Positions 48,646 through 56,588 of a stretch of DNA of 64,000 bases are shown in pieces (the stretch's first letter is position 1; each line of letters begins with the position of its first letter). Source of the DNA: Pseudomonas putida (GTDB lineage Bacteria > Pseudomonadota > Gammaproteobacteria > Pseudomonadales > Pseudomonadaceae); assembly GCF_005080685.1 (NCBI RefSeq), contig NZ_CP039371.1, positions 682,001 to 746,000 on the forward strand, read 5' to 3'. Below the pieces are notes generated by a model. That model made no database searches. It was given only the letters and a program-made list of their open reading frames with translations, and had not been told where the DNA came from. The translations under genes and the position numbers were made by a program.

Positions 48646-49128
48646 ATGAGATCCACGATGTTCCGCATTAGCACGCAAGACCAGGCTGGCCCTGTCGGTA
48701 TGTTTGGGGACGGCCTTGCTCACTTTCATGCAGTCACCCGGTCTCTGGCCACTCACTGGTATCACGTCAGCCTCAAGCGCAGGCATGAGGATCGGTTCGT
48801 TGCCTACGAGGAGATGCTCAACGATGAGATGCGCCTCGTCGAGCTGCTAGTAGCGCAAGACGAGAGCCTGGTGGTGCAGGAAGTCCAAGCCGTCACCCCA
48901 TCCTGGATGAACAAGGATGATGGTTGGAAGATGGAGAAGCTCATGTCGCTCTCGATGGGACACAACCAGGCTGGTGTCGCTGTGTGTGTCCTGGAAGTAG
49001 AGGGTGGTGCTGTGTATGTCGATACGCATGAGCCTGGTCTCGGTGCCGACTCCTTGAACGGCGTCAAAGAGCTGTATCGACGTGGTATGGCTCAGGCCAG
49101 TGCTGCAGCAGGGCCCCGGAGGGCGTAG
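48646..49128 (+). CDS. Hypothetical protein, 160 residues
   Basis: A soluble protein of 160 residues, starting MRSTMFRISTQDQAGPVGMF, with possible alternative start at the second Met (48658). No membrane segment and no recognised family. It holds aromatic and acidic clusters (WYHVSLKRRHEDRF) and EEMLNDEMRLVELLVAQDES, probably helical. It lies between two other small unknown genes on the same strand, with a 2-base gap to the next. Confidence 0.6.
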   Translation: MRSTMFRISTQDQAGPVGMFGDGLAHFHAVTRSLATHWYHVSLKRRHEDRFVAYEEMLNDEMRLVELLVAQDESLVVQEVQAVTPSWMNKDDGWKMEKLMSLSMGHNQAGVAVCVLEVEGGAVYVDTHEPGLGADSLNGVKELYRRGMAQASAAAGPRRA

Positions 49129-49130
49129 GC

Positions 49131-49514
49131 ATGACAGAGGACAACACGGTAGCGGTCGACTTCCACGTTAAGCGCTACAGCGATTTCGATCTGCTGCGGA
49201 TCGCTCGGGCTGTGGGCCAGGGGTATGAAGGCGAGATCACCGCGTTTCTGGTGAATGTCCACATTCATCGACTGAGCGCCGTTGGCGTGGTTTTTGGGCA
49301 TGTGCGGCAAGGGCCTCATGGCCGATTCGCCGATGGGCACTTGATCAAAACCTCCGACATCGTGGCTATCAAGAAAGAAGGTAGGTTTTGGGTGATCACG
49401 ACCATGAACTCCAAGTACGTCGTGGCTACCTTTCGCCGTGATGGTGGACGCCGGAGCCTGAGGGATTTTTGTCGCCTAGTTGGAGACCGCTTCCCCAATA
49501 CACAGCTGCACTGA
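49131..49514 (+). CDS. Hypothetical protein, 127 residues
   Basis: Starts MTEDNTVAVDFHVKRYSDFD 2 bases after the previous gene, so translation is probably coupled. The second half (FADGHLIKTSDIVAIKKEGR then ITTMNSKYVVATFRRDGG) is beta-rich and recalls small barrel-like accessory proteins, with no assigned family. It closes the cluster of three small genes. A partner role with the previous two proteins is inferred from spacing only. Confidence 0.6.
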   Translation: MTEDNTVAVDFHVKRYSDFDLLRIARAVGQGYEGEITAFLVNVHIHRLSAVGVVFGHVRQGPHGRFADGHLIKTSDIVAIKKEGRFWVITTMNSKYVVATFRRDGGRRSLRDFCRLVGDRFPNTQLH

Positions 49515-49595
49515 TTTAGATCGAACCTGAGCACATTGACTTGTGCTCAAGGCCTCCCCCTGCCTGTCATTCGGGAATTGAGCAAGGAGCTGTAA

Positions 49596-50162
49596 GTGTT
49601 TATAAAGTTTGAATACCTAAGATTTGCTGGCTGCCTAGAGGATATTCGAGTTTTCGAGCATCTCACGGGTTTCGTGCAGGTCATCATGAAAGTTGATGGG
49701 ATATTAATTCCCAATGTCAAAGTTCCGATTCAGATCTATGAAGATCTGGAAAAAGGGTCTCATGTTGAGTTCTATGCTCTCGTGCAGAACTCAAAAAATA
49801 AGGTCAAAAATACCGCAATTGTTCTTGCAGCCAAGACTGCCAGCGGAAGGCTCCTGCGCGTGCCGAGCATGCGTTATAAAGTACAGTTGCACTTCTGGGT
49901 GATTGCTGCGATTTGGGCTGCTGTGGCATTTGTTTTGAGTTGGATTGCCCTGGTCTTCGGATCGGATTTTTTGATGGGCAGCCGCTCGATGTCGCTGCAA
50001 TGGGCTTTTATCAACTCGGGCGCCTCAGTCATAGGGCTGCTGACAGGGGGATTCTTTGTGGGTTGCGGTATTTACCTATTTCACAAAACCTCAGTTCTTG
50101 ATACGTGGAAGTCGATTGCACCCGCCCTATTAGTAGAGCGTTTCAGCAAGCTGCACCGCTGA
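49596..50162 (+). CDS. Membrane protein of unknown function, 188 residues
   Basis: A protein starting at GTG 49596, with a soluble N-terminal half (about 1-95) followed by two membrane segments (about 101-127 and 140-163). The soluble part includes FAGCLEDIRVFEHLTGFVQV. It ends in a short cytoplasmic tail. Codon use is mixed and AT-richer than the core genome. No family was recognised; it follows the three-gene cluster after 81 bases and could be a separate unit. Confidence 0.55.
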   Translation: MFIKFEYLRFAGCLEDIRVFEHLTGFVQVIMKVDGILIPNVKVPIQIYEDLEKGSHVEFYALVQNSKNKVKNTAIVLAAKTASGRLLRVPSMRYKVQLHFWVIAAIWAAVAFVLSWIALVFGSDFLMGSRSMSLQWAFINSGASVIGLLTGGFFVGCGIYLFHKTSVLDTWKSIAPALLVERFSKLHR

Positions 50163-50509
50163 CCTCAGGGCGTGCCGCATTCGCGGACGGCTGTCGTGAA
50201 CCAGGCCCCACATTCGTGTGGCCTTGCCCTGCGGGCTTCCATCCTCACGCCTTCAGCCATCCGTGGCCTGCGCGCTCCGCTTGCCGTTTGGTGTCAAACC
50301 CCTTGTTTATAGGGCTTGTAACGTAGTTTTTGGAATGTAACATTGGCGTTGTTACATTCCAGGAAATGCGTTACAGCAATTGTCTTAGAGGTCGAGTCGC
50401 TTCACCTCGTCAAAGATTTTTTGGGCAAACTTGACCTGAGATGGTTAAGACATTCTTCGGCAATTTCTGTAATCTGGCCCGATCATAGCTCCCCAAGGAA
50501 CACGTCCCC
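50163..50509. other. 347-base gap with a palindromic operator-like element
   Basis: No convincing gene was seen in this gap. Its central part holds the perfect inverted repeat GGAATGTAAC / GTTACATTCC and extra GTAAC half-sites. These lie ahead of the 48-residue MvaT-like gene. The first 130 bases are GC-rich, the rest AT-rich. Confidence 0.55.
50332..50360. promoter_or_regulatory. Palindrome GGAATGTAAC-N9-GTTACATTCC
   Basis: Perfect 10-base arms with a 9-base spacer. Further half-sites GTAAC (about 50318) and GTTACA (about 50370) lie nearby. It is likely a regulator binding site, 150 bases ahead of the MvaT-like small gene. Confidence 0.5.
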
Positions 50510-50656
50510 ATGTCTCGTCTTGCCGAATTCCGCCGCCTTGAACTCCAGCTTGCTCAGCAGCTCGCAGAATTGGAAGCGATGAAAAATGACGGTGCCATTC
50601 AGGCTGAAATGGAGTTTGAAAACAAACTTCGTGGCCTGCTTGGTGAGCTCACGTAA
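50510..50656 (+). CDS. Truncated MvaT/TurB-like protein, oligomerisation part only
   Basis: A 48-residue protein MSRLAEFRRLELQLAQQLAE followed by LEAMKNDGAIQAEMEFENKL and RGLLGELT. This strongly resembles the N-terminal coiled coil of MvaT/TurA/TurB/Pmr, the H-NS-like silencers of Pseudomonas. The C-terminal DNA-binding domain is absent. It could act like the E. coli H-NST proteins, which bind and disturb full-length H-NS. Alternatively it is a decayed gene: the codons just after the stop (FSQRAG) recall the linker of full proteins. AAGGA lies ahead of the ATG. Confidence 0.65.
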   Translation: MSRLAEFRRLELQLAQQLAELEAMKNDGAIQAEMEFENKLRGLLGELT

Positions 50657-50705
50657 TTTTCACAAAGGGCGGGTTAGGCTTCCCCACATCTCTACGATTC
50701 ATCCG

Positions 50706-50733
50706 GCCCGCTCCCCATCGCGGGCTTTTTTTT
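50706..50733 (+). terminator. Terminator after the MvaT-like small gene
   Basis: The stem GCCCGC / GCGGGC (50706-50711 with 50720-50725) is followed by eight T residues. Confidence 0.85.
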
Positions 50734-50911
50734 GCCCTCCGATTATGGGTGAGTGGCAGATTCAGCACTCACTCACCCGCGATAAGGCTCTCCGGACTGG
50801 TTTAGCTGTTTCCGGTAGCCGTGACCAGCACAACCTGGAGCGGTTCAGCATTGCGCAGGCTGGCTAGCTGGTAGGGAAGGTGAGAAAGCGATACTCCAAG
50901 CAGTTCAGAAG

Positions 50912-50934
50912 AGGCCCGCTTTCGCGGGCCTTAT
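50912..50934. terminator. GC-rich hairpin terminator
   Basis: The stem GGCCCGC / GCGGGCC (50913-50919 with 50924-50930) with a TTTC loop is followed by TTATA. It could end a plus-strand transcript; the minus-strand gene at 51019 ends nearby and could use it too. Confidence 0.65.
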
Positions 50935-51018
50935 AGTTGGCAGGGAGCGGGACTTAGAGCATTCGAGGTCGCGCCGGCCTCATTATCTATGCCTTCATGC
51001 AGAGTCGCCCCGCTGAGC

Positions 51019-51981
51019 TTATGGCGCAGGTCGGGTATATCGCTCTATCACTTGTTCCAGTACGTTTGGATAAGCACCTCGGCGGCTCTGGTCGATCATC
51101 GCTGCATCAATCGTTTTCCAGTCAATTTCTTCGAATCTTTCGTTTATATTAGCGACCCATTTCCAGTAGGACTCGATACCTGCCATGTATCTTCGAAGCC
51201 ATGGCGTCTCTGCCATTACCATTACTGTGTACTGCTGGATCTCGTAACGCGTAGGTTCGTCTACTGGCGGATCAATGATCCCCCACAAGGGAAGTCCTAA
51301 AGTTGCCCCTGACCAACCGACAGTTCCAATGGTAACTTTAAAGCCGTTCGCATCAAGCACCAAGTGCTTATCTGATCCTACTCCTTTCGAGACCAGCTTC
51401 GTGCCCGGAGGTACTTGAAGAATTTCGTGCTCCAGTAGCTCTACATAATGGTTGTCAGATAGCGCTTTTTGAATGTCGGCTGCTTGAAGTGTTTCGGAAG
51501 GGGTTGTGGTGCCAAGTATATATTTACCTCCGGGATGCACTCCATAGACAGCCGGAAGGCGGACAGTTTGACCGTCCCATGCACCTTGTACATCGCGAGC
51601 TAAATGTTTGATGGTGGCGGCCTGTAGGAAGTCGAAAATTTGATCGGTTTCGACCAGCATCGCCGGCCCAAACGCTGAACTTCTCGAAGGCAAACCAGCG
51701 AAGAGCTGTCCCATTCTGGCCCAGTACGGATGGTAGCCGTGACCTGCCATGAACCCTCCGAGCGTGGTATCCCGAAAAAACGTGAGGGTGTAGAAGCTGA
51801 TTTTTTTCTCCGGCTTCAAAATGGGGCTAATAGCAATACAGGCCAGTGCCAAAGCACCCATGAGTGTTGCGATTTGGGTGGTACTGCTCGGAGTGTCAGG
51901 GTTCAGCCACAATAGGGCTGCAATGCCTAGAGCGACTACGACAAAAAGAAGAATGGTGATCCTTACCACCCAGATGTCCAT
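51019..51981 (-). CDS. Membrane-anchored protein of unknown function, 320 residues
   Basis: Two N-terminal membrane segments (about 5-26 and 37-55) are followed by a soluble domain of about 260 residues. It includes DTTLGGFMAGHGYHPYWARM, VHPGGKYILGTTTPSETLQ and YMAGIESYWKWVANI. The soluble part is rich in aromatic residues. No family was recognised. It is read against the plus-strand cluster, beside the SOS-box remnant region. Codon use is unlike the core genome, suggesting transfer. Confidence 0.6.
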   Translation of the reverse strand: MDIWVVRITILLFVVVALGIAALLWLNPDTPSSTTQIATLMGALALACIAISPILKPEKKISFYTLTFFRDTTLGGFMAGHGYHPYWARMGQLFAGLPSRSSAFGPAMLVETDQIFDFLQAATIKHLARDVQGAWDGQTVRLPAVYGVHPGGKYILGTTTPSETLQAADIQKALSDNHYVELLEHEILQVPPGTKLVSKGVGSDKHLVLDANGFKVTIGTVGWSGATLGLPLWGIIDPPVDEPTRYEIQQYTVMVMAETPWLRRYMAGIESYWKWVANINERFEEIDWKTIDAAMIDQSRRGAYPNVLEQVIERYTRPAP

Positions 51982-52061
51982 GTCGCAGCTCCTTTAGTAT
52001 GAGAATTCGAGCATCATGAGCTGGCGAGGCGACGTTGACCAGATGCAATCAAAACGCTTAA

Positions 52062-52077
52062 CTGTATATGCGTACAG
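52062..52077 (+). promoter_or_regulatory. LexA (SOS) box CTGT-N8-ACAG
   Basis: CTGTATATGCGTACAG matches the CTGT-N8-ACAG pattern of LexA sites exactly. It lies 17 bases ahead of the umuD remnant start. Confidence 0.75.
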
Positions 52078-52094
52078 CAAATACGTTCCTTGAC

Positions 52095-52222
52095 ATGATC
52101 CCCGTCATCGCCACTCTCGACCCCAGCTCTATCGATCTCCCTCTCTATTCGTTCCAGGTGCCTGCCGGCTTCCCCTCTCTGGCTACTGATCACATGGAAA
52201 AGCGTCTCCTCCTCGATGAGCT
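52095..52222 (+). pseudogene. umuD/rulA-like remnant (polymerase V subunit), 5' part only
   Basis: About 42 residues (MIPVIATLDPSSIDLPLYSF then QVPAGFPSLATDHMEKRLLL) match the N-terminal start of UmuD/RulA, the SOS-induced subunit of polymerase V. The frame then leaves the family after DEL and ends soon after. The rest of umuD and the umuC partner are missing. The LexA box ahead is intact, so the remnant kept its promoter. Confidence 0.7.
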
Positions 52223-52270
52223 AGTGGTGACCACGCCATTACAGCTGCCCCCAGTACGTTGATCCTTATG

Positions 52271-52369
52271 CTATCTCCCAGACGCTTTTTCGCGGTCATT
52301 GGCGAAGTTGCCTGGGTTGTTCTCAGCAGTGCCGCCTTGATGACCGCGATTACCTTGATTGTTAGCCAA
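52271..52369 (-). pseudogene. Truncated KGG-domain protein remnant
   Basis: On the minus strand a frame reads ANNQGNRGHQGGTAENNPGN and FANDREKASGR, then stops. This is the first half of the KGG-domain protein found complete at 59074-59292, and the leader is also similar (CACACAGGAAAGTCTGT). The start codon is TTG instead of ATG, and the second half including the KGG core is gone. It directly abuts the umuD remnant. Confidence 0.75.
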
Positions 52370-52618
52370 GACCTTTCACCTCATGTGGCACACAGGAAAG
52401 TCTGTCAAACCGGAGGGTTGAAAGCAGGTAGTTCGCTCACTTGAATTTCGCTTTTGCCCGACGGATTGCGCTAAGAAAGCTTATTCACGAACTGTGGCGA
52501 GCTAACTCTCACCATCCCAGTAGAACTGCTCCAGGCCCTGCCCATTCGGCTCTCGCGCTGAACTGAAGCCCTTTTTGCCGCCTCGAATTTGGACACGGTC
52601 TCAGAGGGGGTTCGGGGA

Positions 52619-55402
52619 ATGGACGACACGGCCTTGGCATTCATGATCTTTGCGGCAGATCACCCGGACGCTCTTGCCCAAGTTCAAGTCTTGAGTGAAG
52701 CGGAAGCGCTGGAAGCCGGAGAGCCGCTGTCGGCGCTGCGTGACACCATGATAGTCCAGGCCCTCACGGCGGAAGCCAACAAGCGAGGCGTTTCCCTCGA
52801 TGGGCTGATTCAAGCGCTTATCGGGAGAGGCGACGTTCAAAAGGAAGGCCCGAGCGTCCCTGGCCTGGAAAAGTACAACCGGATGCGTGATTTCAACGCC
52901 TCACCTGAACCATCGGGTGCGGAGAAATCCGCAAAGCGTTCGGAGCGTTCATCCGCTCGCGCCTTGCAGTTTTGTGTGCAAAAACACGACGCCACCAGAC
53001 TCCACTACGATTTCCGGCTTGAGCTAAACGGCACGCTCAAGAGCTGGGCCATACCGAAAGGCCCATGCTTCGATCCAAAGGTGAAGCGGCTGTCGGTGCA
53101 TGTCGAAGACCATCCGCTCGACTACGCCACCTTTGAAGGAACGATTCCCAAAGGGCACTACGGTGCCGGCGAGGTGATCGTCTGGGATCGCGGTATCTGG
53201 ATCCCTCAAGGTGATCCGGACGAGGCCTACCGCAAAGGCCGACTCAAGTTCGAACTGCAGGGTGAGAAGCTGTCAGGCCTGTGGAATCTGGTTCGAACCA
53301 ATATCGAAGGCAAGCAGGAGCAGTGGTTTCTCATCAAACATCAGGACGAGTCGGCCAGACCGCTCGCCGATTACGATGTCGTGTCGGAGCAGCCGAACAG
53401 CGTGCTCAGCGACCGAACCGTCATTCCCAAGAAACGAGGCAAGCCTAAATCCTCCTCTCCGAGTGAGTCACCAGATAAAGCCGAGCCGCTCCGAACGGCT
53501 CATGCAGTACCGGCAGACCTCCCAGAGAAGCTAGCACCGCAGTTGGCCACGCTCGTCGAGTCGAGTCCGCAGGGCAGTGAGTGGCGCTTCGAAATCAAGT
53601 TCGATGGCTATCGCATGCTCTGCCGAGTCGAGGGTGACGAAGTGCGCCTGTTCACACGAAATGGACATGACTGGACTGACAAGCTACCGAAGCAGGCCGC
53701 AGCCATCAAGCAGCTCGGTTTGGAAAGCGCCTGGCTCGATGGTGAGATTGTCGTCCCGAACGCTGATGGCGTACCCGATTTCCAGCTGCTGCAGAACGCG
53801 TTCGACGCGGGCAAGAGCCAGGGCATCATCTACTACCTGTTCGACCTTCCGTACCTCAACGGCGCCGACCTGCGCCTGGTGCCTGTGGAGCAGCGGCGAG
53901 CCGCGCTCAAACAGGTGATGGAAAGCAATGAGCATCCCTTGCTTCGATTCTCGGACGACTTTACCGAGGACGTCGATGCGCTCATGAACAGCGCCTGCCA
54001 GATGAGGATGGAGGGGCTGATTGGGAAGCGCTCGGGTAGCCCCTACGTATCGAGGCGCAGCGACTCTTGGATCAAGCTCAAGTGCAAGCATCGCCAGGAG
54101 TTCGTGATTGTTGGCTTTACCGATCCCAAAGGTGCGCGCAGTGGCTTTGGAGCACTGGTGCTGGCCCTGACTGATAAGGACAGCGGAGAGCTTCGGTACG
54201 CCGGCAAGGTTGGTACTGGGTTCACCGAATCGACCCTCGCCACCATCTTGCAGACGCTGCAACCCCTGGAGCAGAAAAAGGTGCCGGTGGCGAATCCGCC
54301 AAAGGGGGTGGACGCCAAGGGCATCCATTGGTTGAAGCCTGAGCTCCTGGCTGAGGTCATGTTCGCTGAGATCACCTCGGATGGTGTGGTGCGACATGCC
54401 GTCTTCCATGGCATCCGCACTGACAAGCCCGCTAAGGACATCACGGAAGAGAAGCCGGCGCCCGCGCCGAAAAAAGCGACATCCGCCAAAGCGGAGGCGA
54501 CCAAACCAACAAGCAGTAAGGTTAGGATCACGCACCCCGAGCGCGTCATCGATCCCAGCAGCGGCCTCACAAAGCGTGATCTGGCCGAATACTATGCCCA
54601 GGTCTCACCTTGGCTCTTGCCGCACCTGAAAGACCGTCCCATTGCGCTCGTGCGAGCGCCTGAAGGCATCACAGGTGATCTGTTCTTTCAGAAGAATGCT
54701 GATCGCCTAGCGATACCCAACATCACGACCGTGCCGAAGGCTGAGGCAGGCAAAGCCGGCATGGTGATCAACAGCGTCGAAGCTCTGGTCGGGGCGGTGC
54801 AGATGAGCACCATTGAGCTGCACTCCTGGAACGGCACAACCGCTCGCATTGATCAGCCTGATCGCTTCGTCCTCGATCTCGACCCAGATCCTGCTTTGCC
54901 TTGGAAGGCGATGGTCGAGGCCACACAACTCACCCTGGTGGTGCTGGATGAACTAGGCCTGCAGTCCTTCCTGAAGACCAGCGGAGGGAAGGGTATCCAC
55001 ATCATGGTGCCGCTTACTCCGAAGGCTTCATGGGAAGAGGTGAAGTCCTTCAGCCAGGCGGTGGTGAAATACATCGCCAAGCTCATTCCAGATCGATTTT
55101 CGGCTGTGCTCGGCCCGAAAAATCGCATCGGCAAAATCTTCATCGACTATTTGCGAAACGCTAAAGGCGCTACGACGGTCAATGTCTATGCGGCCAGGGC
55201 TCGTGAAGGACTACCTGTATCTGTCCCGATTTACCGAGAGGAGGTCGCCGAGCTCAAGTCCGCAGCGAGGTGGAACATCACCAACCTCCAGGAGCGTCTG
55301 GATGAGCTCGGCGGTGATGATCCTTGGGCGGAACTGGCCAGTACGAAGCAGCTCATCACGTCAGAGATGAGACAGCGGATCGGCATGAAACAGAAGGAGT
55401 AG
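52619..55402 (+). CDS. ligD: DNA ligase D (phosphoesterase-ligase-polymerase)
   Basis: A 927-residue multi-domain enzyme of bacterial end-joining. It has a family-specific N-terminal region (about 1-100), a 3'-phosphoesterase domain (HDATRLHYDFRLEL, 123-136), an ATP-dependent ligase domain with K327 in EIKFDGYR, and a polymerase/primase domain (about 640-920) with D753 and D755 in DLDPDP. The order PE-ligase-polymerase is typical of Pseudomonas LigD. The start ATG at 52619 is supported by the same MDDT start in the broken copy at 63498. Ku, its usual partner, is not seen in the window. It is followed 4 bases later by the DUF2188 gene. Confidence 0.96.
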   Translation: MDDTALAFMIFAADHPDALAQVQVLSEAEALEAGEPLSALRDTMIVQALTAEANKRGVSLDGLIQALIGRGDVQKEGPSVPGLEKYNRMRDFNASPEPSGAEKSAKRSERSSARALQFCVQKHDATRLHYDFRLELNGTLKSWAIPKGPCFDPKVKRLSVHVEDHPLDYATFEGTIPKGHYGAGEVIVWDRGIWIPQGDPDEAYRKGRLKFELQGEKLSGLWNLVRTNIEGKQEQWFLIKHQDESARPLADYDVVSEQPNSVLSDRTVIPKKRGKPKSSSPSESPDKAEPLRTAHAVPADLPEKLAPQLATLVESSPQGSEWRFEIKFDGYRMLCRVEGDEVRLFTRNGHDWTDKLPKQAAAIKQLGLESAWLDGEIVVPNADGVPDFQLLQNAFDAGKSQGIIYYLFDLPYLNGADLRLVPVEQRRAALKQVMESNEHPLLRFSDDFTEDVDALMNSACQMRMEGLIGKRSGSPYVSRRSDSWIKLKCKHRQEFVIVGFTDPKGARSGFGALVLALTDKDSGELRYAGKVGTGFTESTLATILQTLQPLEQKKVPVANPPKGVDAKGIHWLKPELLAEVMFAEITSDGVVRHAVFHGIRTDKPAKDITEEKPAPAPKKATSAKAEATKPTSSKVRITHPERVIDPSSGLTKRDLAEYYAQVSPWLLPHLKDRPIALVRAPEGITGDLFFQKNADRLAIPNITTVPKAEAGKAGMVINSVEALVGAVQMSTIELHSWNGTTARIDQPDRFVLDLDPDPALPWKAMVEATQLTLVVLDELGLQSFLKTSGGKGIHIMVPLTPKASWEEVKSFSQAVVKYIAKLIPDRFSAVLGPKNRIGKIFIDYLRNAKGATTVNVYAARAREGLPVSVPIYREEVAELKSAARWNITNLQERLDELGGDDPWAELASTKQLITSEMRQRIGMKQKE

Positions 55403-55406
55403 AACG

Positions 55407-55631
55407 ATGGACAACTACCACGTAAGCCCCACTGCAGACGGCTGGGAACTCAAGAAGGCTGGAGCTGAACGGGCTTCGAAACGCAGTACCACCAAGCAGG
55501 AGCTGGTGAGCTCATTGTCTGAGTTCTTCGAAGGTAAAACCGCCTCGGTGAAAATCCACAAGGCCGACGGCACCATCGAAGAGGAGCGTACCTACCCCCG
55601 CTCAGATGATCCGCGTCGTAGCAAAGGTTGA
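55407..55631 (+). CDS. DUF2188 domain protein
   Basis: A 74-residue protein starting MDNYHVSPTADGWELKKAGA, with SVKIHKADGTIEEERTYPRS. This matches DUF2188, a small family of unknown function that often appears near stress genes. It sits between ligD (4-base gap) and the HhH gene (TTGA overlap), so it should be co-transcribed and perhaps acts in the same repair pathway, which is inference. Confidence 0.85.
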   Translation: MDNYHVSPTADGWELKKAGAERASKRSTTKQELVSSLSEFFEGKTASVKIHKADGTIEEERTYPRSDDPRRSKG

Positions 55632-56062
55632 AGGACGTAACTGCCCGTGACCTCGGCATAGAGGTCTCGGATGACCTTGGCCTGTTCAGATGGTTGCTGG
55701 CCAGTTTTCTCATGGGCAAGCCCATCCGCTCAACCGTGGCTGTGAAGGCATACCGAATCCTCGTCCATGAGCAGGGGCTGAATACGCCGCAGAAGCTTTT
55801 CCAAACCTCTCATTCGGCACTTGTCAGGTTACTCGGTCAGGCCGGGTATACACGATACGACGAATCCACCGCCCGACGGTTGCATGCCCTTGCCAACAAG
55901 GTTGAGGTGGAACTGGCTGCCCAACTTGAGGCACTGCCGGGAGCCACAGGCATTGAGGGTTTTAAACGCTGGCTAATGGAGTTTGAAGGTATAGGCCCTA
56001 AGACGGTGGAGATATTCCTGCGCGAAGGTCGGGCCCATTTGACGACGTTGGTCGGCCGCTGA
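55628..56062 (+). CDS. Helix-hairpin-helix DNA glycosylase-like protein
   Basis: A 144-residue protein with an HhH region near the C-terminus (FEGIGPKTVEIFLREGRA) that resembles the fold of endonuclease III-type glycosylases, though no iron-sulfur cluster motif is present. The start is TTG at 55628, overlapping the DUF2188 stop by 4 bases. A full glycosylase would be longer, and the catalytic lysine/aspartate pair is not obvious, so it may only bind DNA. It forms a three-gene unit with ligD and DUF2188. Confidence 0.7.
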   Translation: MKDVTARDLGIEVSDDLGLFRWLLASFLMGKPIRSTVAVKAYRILVHEQGLNTPQKLFQTSHSALVRLLGQAGYTRYDESTARRLHALANKVEVELAAQLEALPGATGIEGFKRWLMEFEGIGPKTVEIFLREGRAHLTTLVGR

Positions 56063-56145
56063 GCAGAGGGTGGCCTATAGCCCCCATCGACGTGCGGACA
56101 TATGAGTGAAACACTCGGTGATTGGACTATGGACTGGAGTAGCTG

Positions 56146-56556
56146 ATGAGGCTCGACATCAAGGGTTTGTCGCTGTCAGGGAAGACAGTGATCGTCATAG
56201 AAGACGATCCGACGCTTCGAACCTTGCTGGTGGAAATTCTTAGCGAATTGGGCGCCGCCTGCGCTGCATTCGATAACGCCGAAGATGCCTTGATCAGCAT
56301 GTTGAGCCTTAAAGATGAATGCTCGCTGATCGTTGTGGATCACGGCGTACCTGGAAGCATTCAGGGAATGGAATTCATCTCCATGGCCCATGAGAGGTGG
56401 CCTGGGCTGCCAGCGATTCTGACCTCGGGCTATCAGCTGGACGCGTCGCTGGTGACCCCGCCTGTGATCTACCTGTTCAAGCCATGGTCGATTGATCAGC
56501 TAGCAGACGCAATATGTAAGGCACTCAGCGTTGCTTCCGTAGATACAGGCGAGTGA
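56146..56556 (+). CDS. Single-domain response regulator
   Basis: A 136-residue receiver with acid pocket EDD, phosphoacceptor Asp in LIVVDHGVPGS, ILTSGY and the lysine in LFKPWS. No output domain follows. It is one of three stand-alone receivers in this region (the others are at 56589 and 59429), each with a KPW motif. Their likely partner is the HisKA_2 kinase at 57150. It lies 83 bases after the HhH gene on the same strand. Confidence 0.85.
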   Translation: MRLDIKGLSLSGKTVIVIEDDPTLRTLLVEILSELGAACAAFDNAEDALISMLSLKDECSLIVVDHGVPGSIQGMEFISMAHERWPGLPAILTSGYQLDASLVTPPVIYLFKPWSIDQLADAICKALSVASVDTGE

Positions 56557-56588
56557 GTGATTAGGCATCTGCGCCCCCAATGGTTTGC

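Larger units (their letters stand above)
50657..51018. other. 362-base gap with two terminators and a hairpin
   Basis: No gene was recognised here. Two terminators are listed separately. Between them a 9-base stem GGGTGAGTG / CACTCACCC (50747-50755 with 50770-50778) is followed by 130 bases without a good frame, so a small RNA ending at the second terminator is possible but unproven. Confidence 0.5.

Noticed and set aside
50105..50867. Frames of 73-93 codons in the gaps at 50.1-50.9 kb
   Set aside because: They cross the terminator at 50706-50733 or the palindrome region, lack ribosome sites and have no family resemblance.
52259..52444. Plus-strand 61-codon frame
   Set aside because: It is the complement of the KGG remnant, not a gene.
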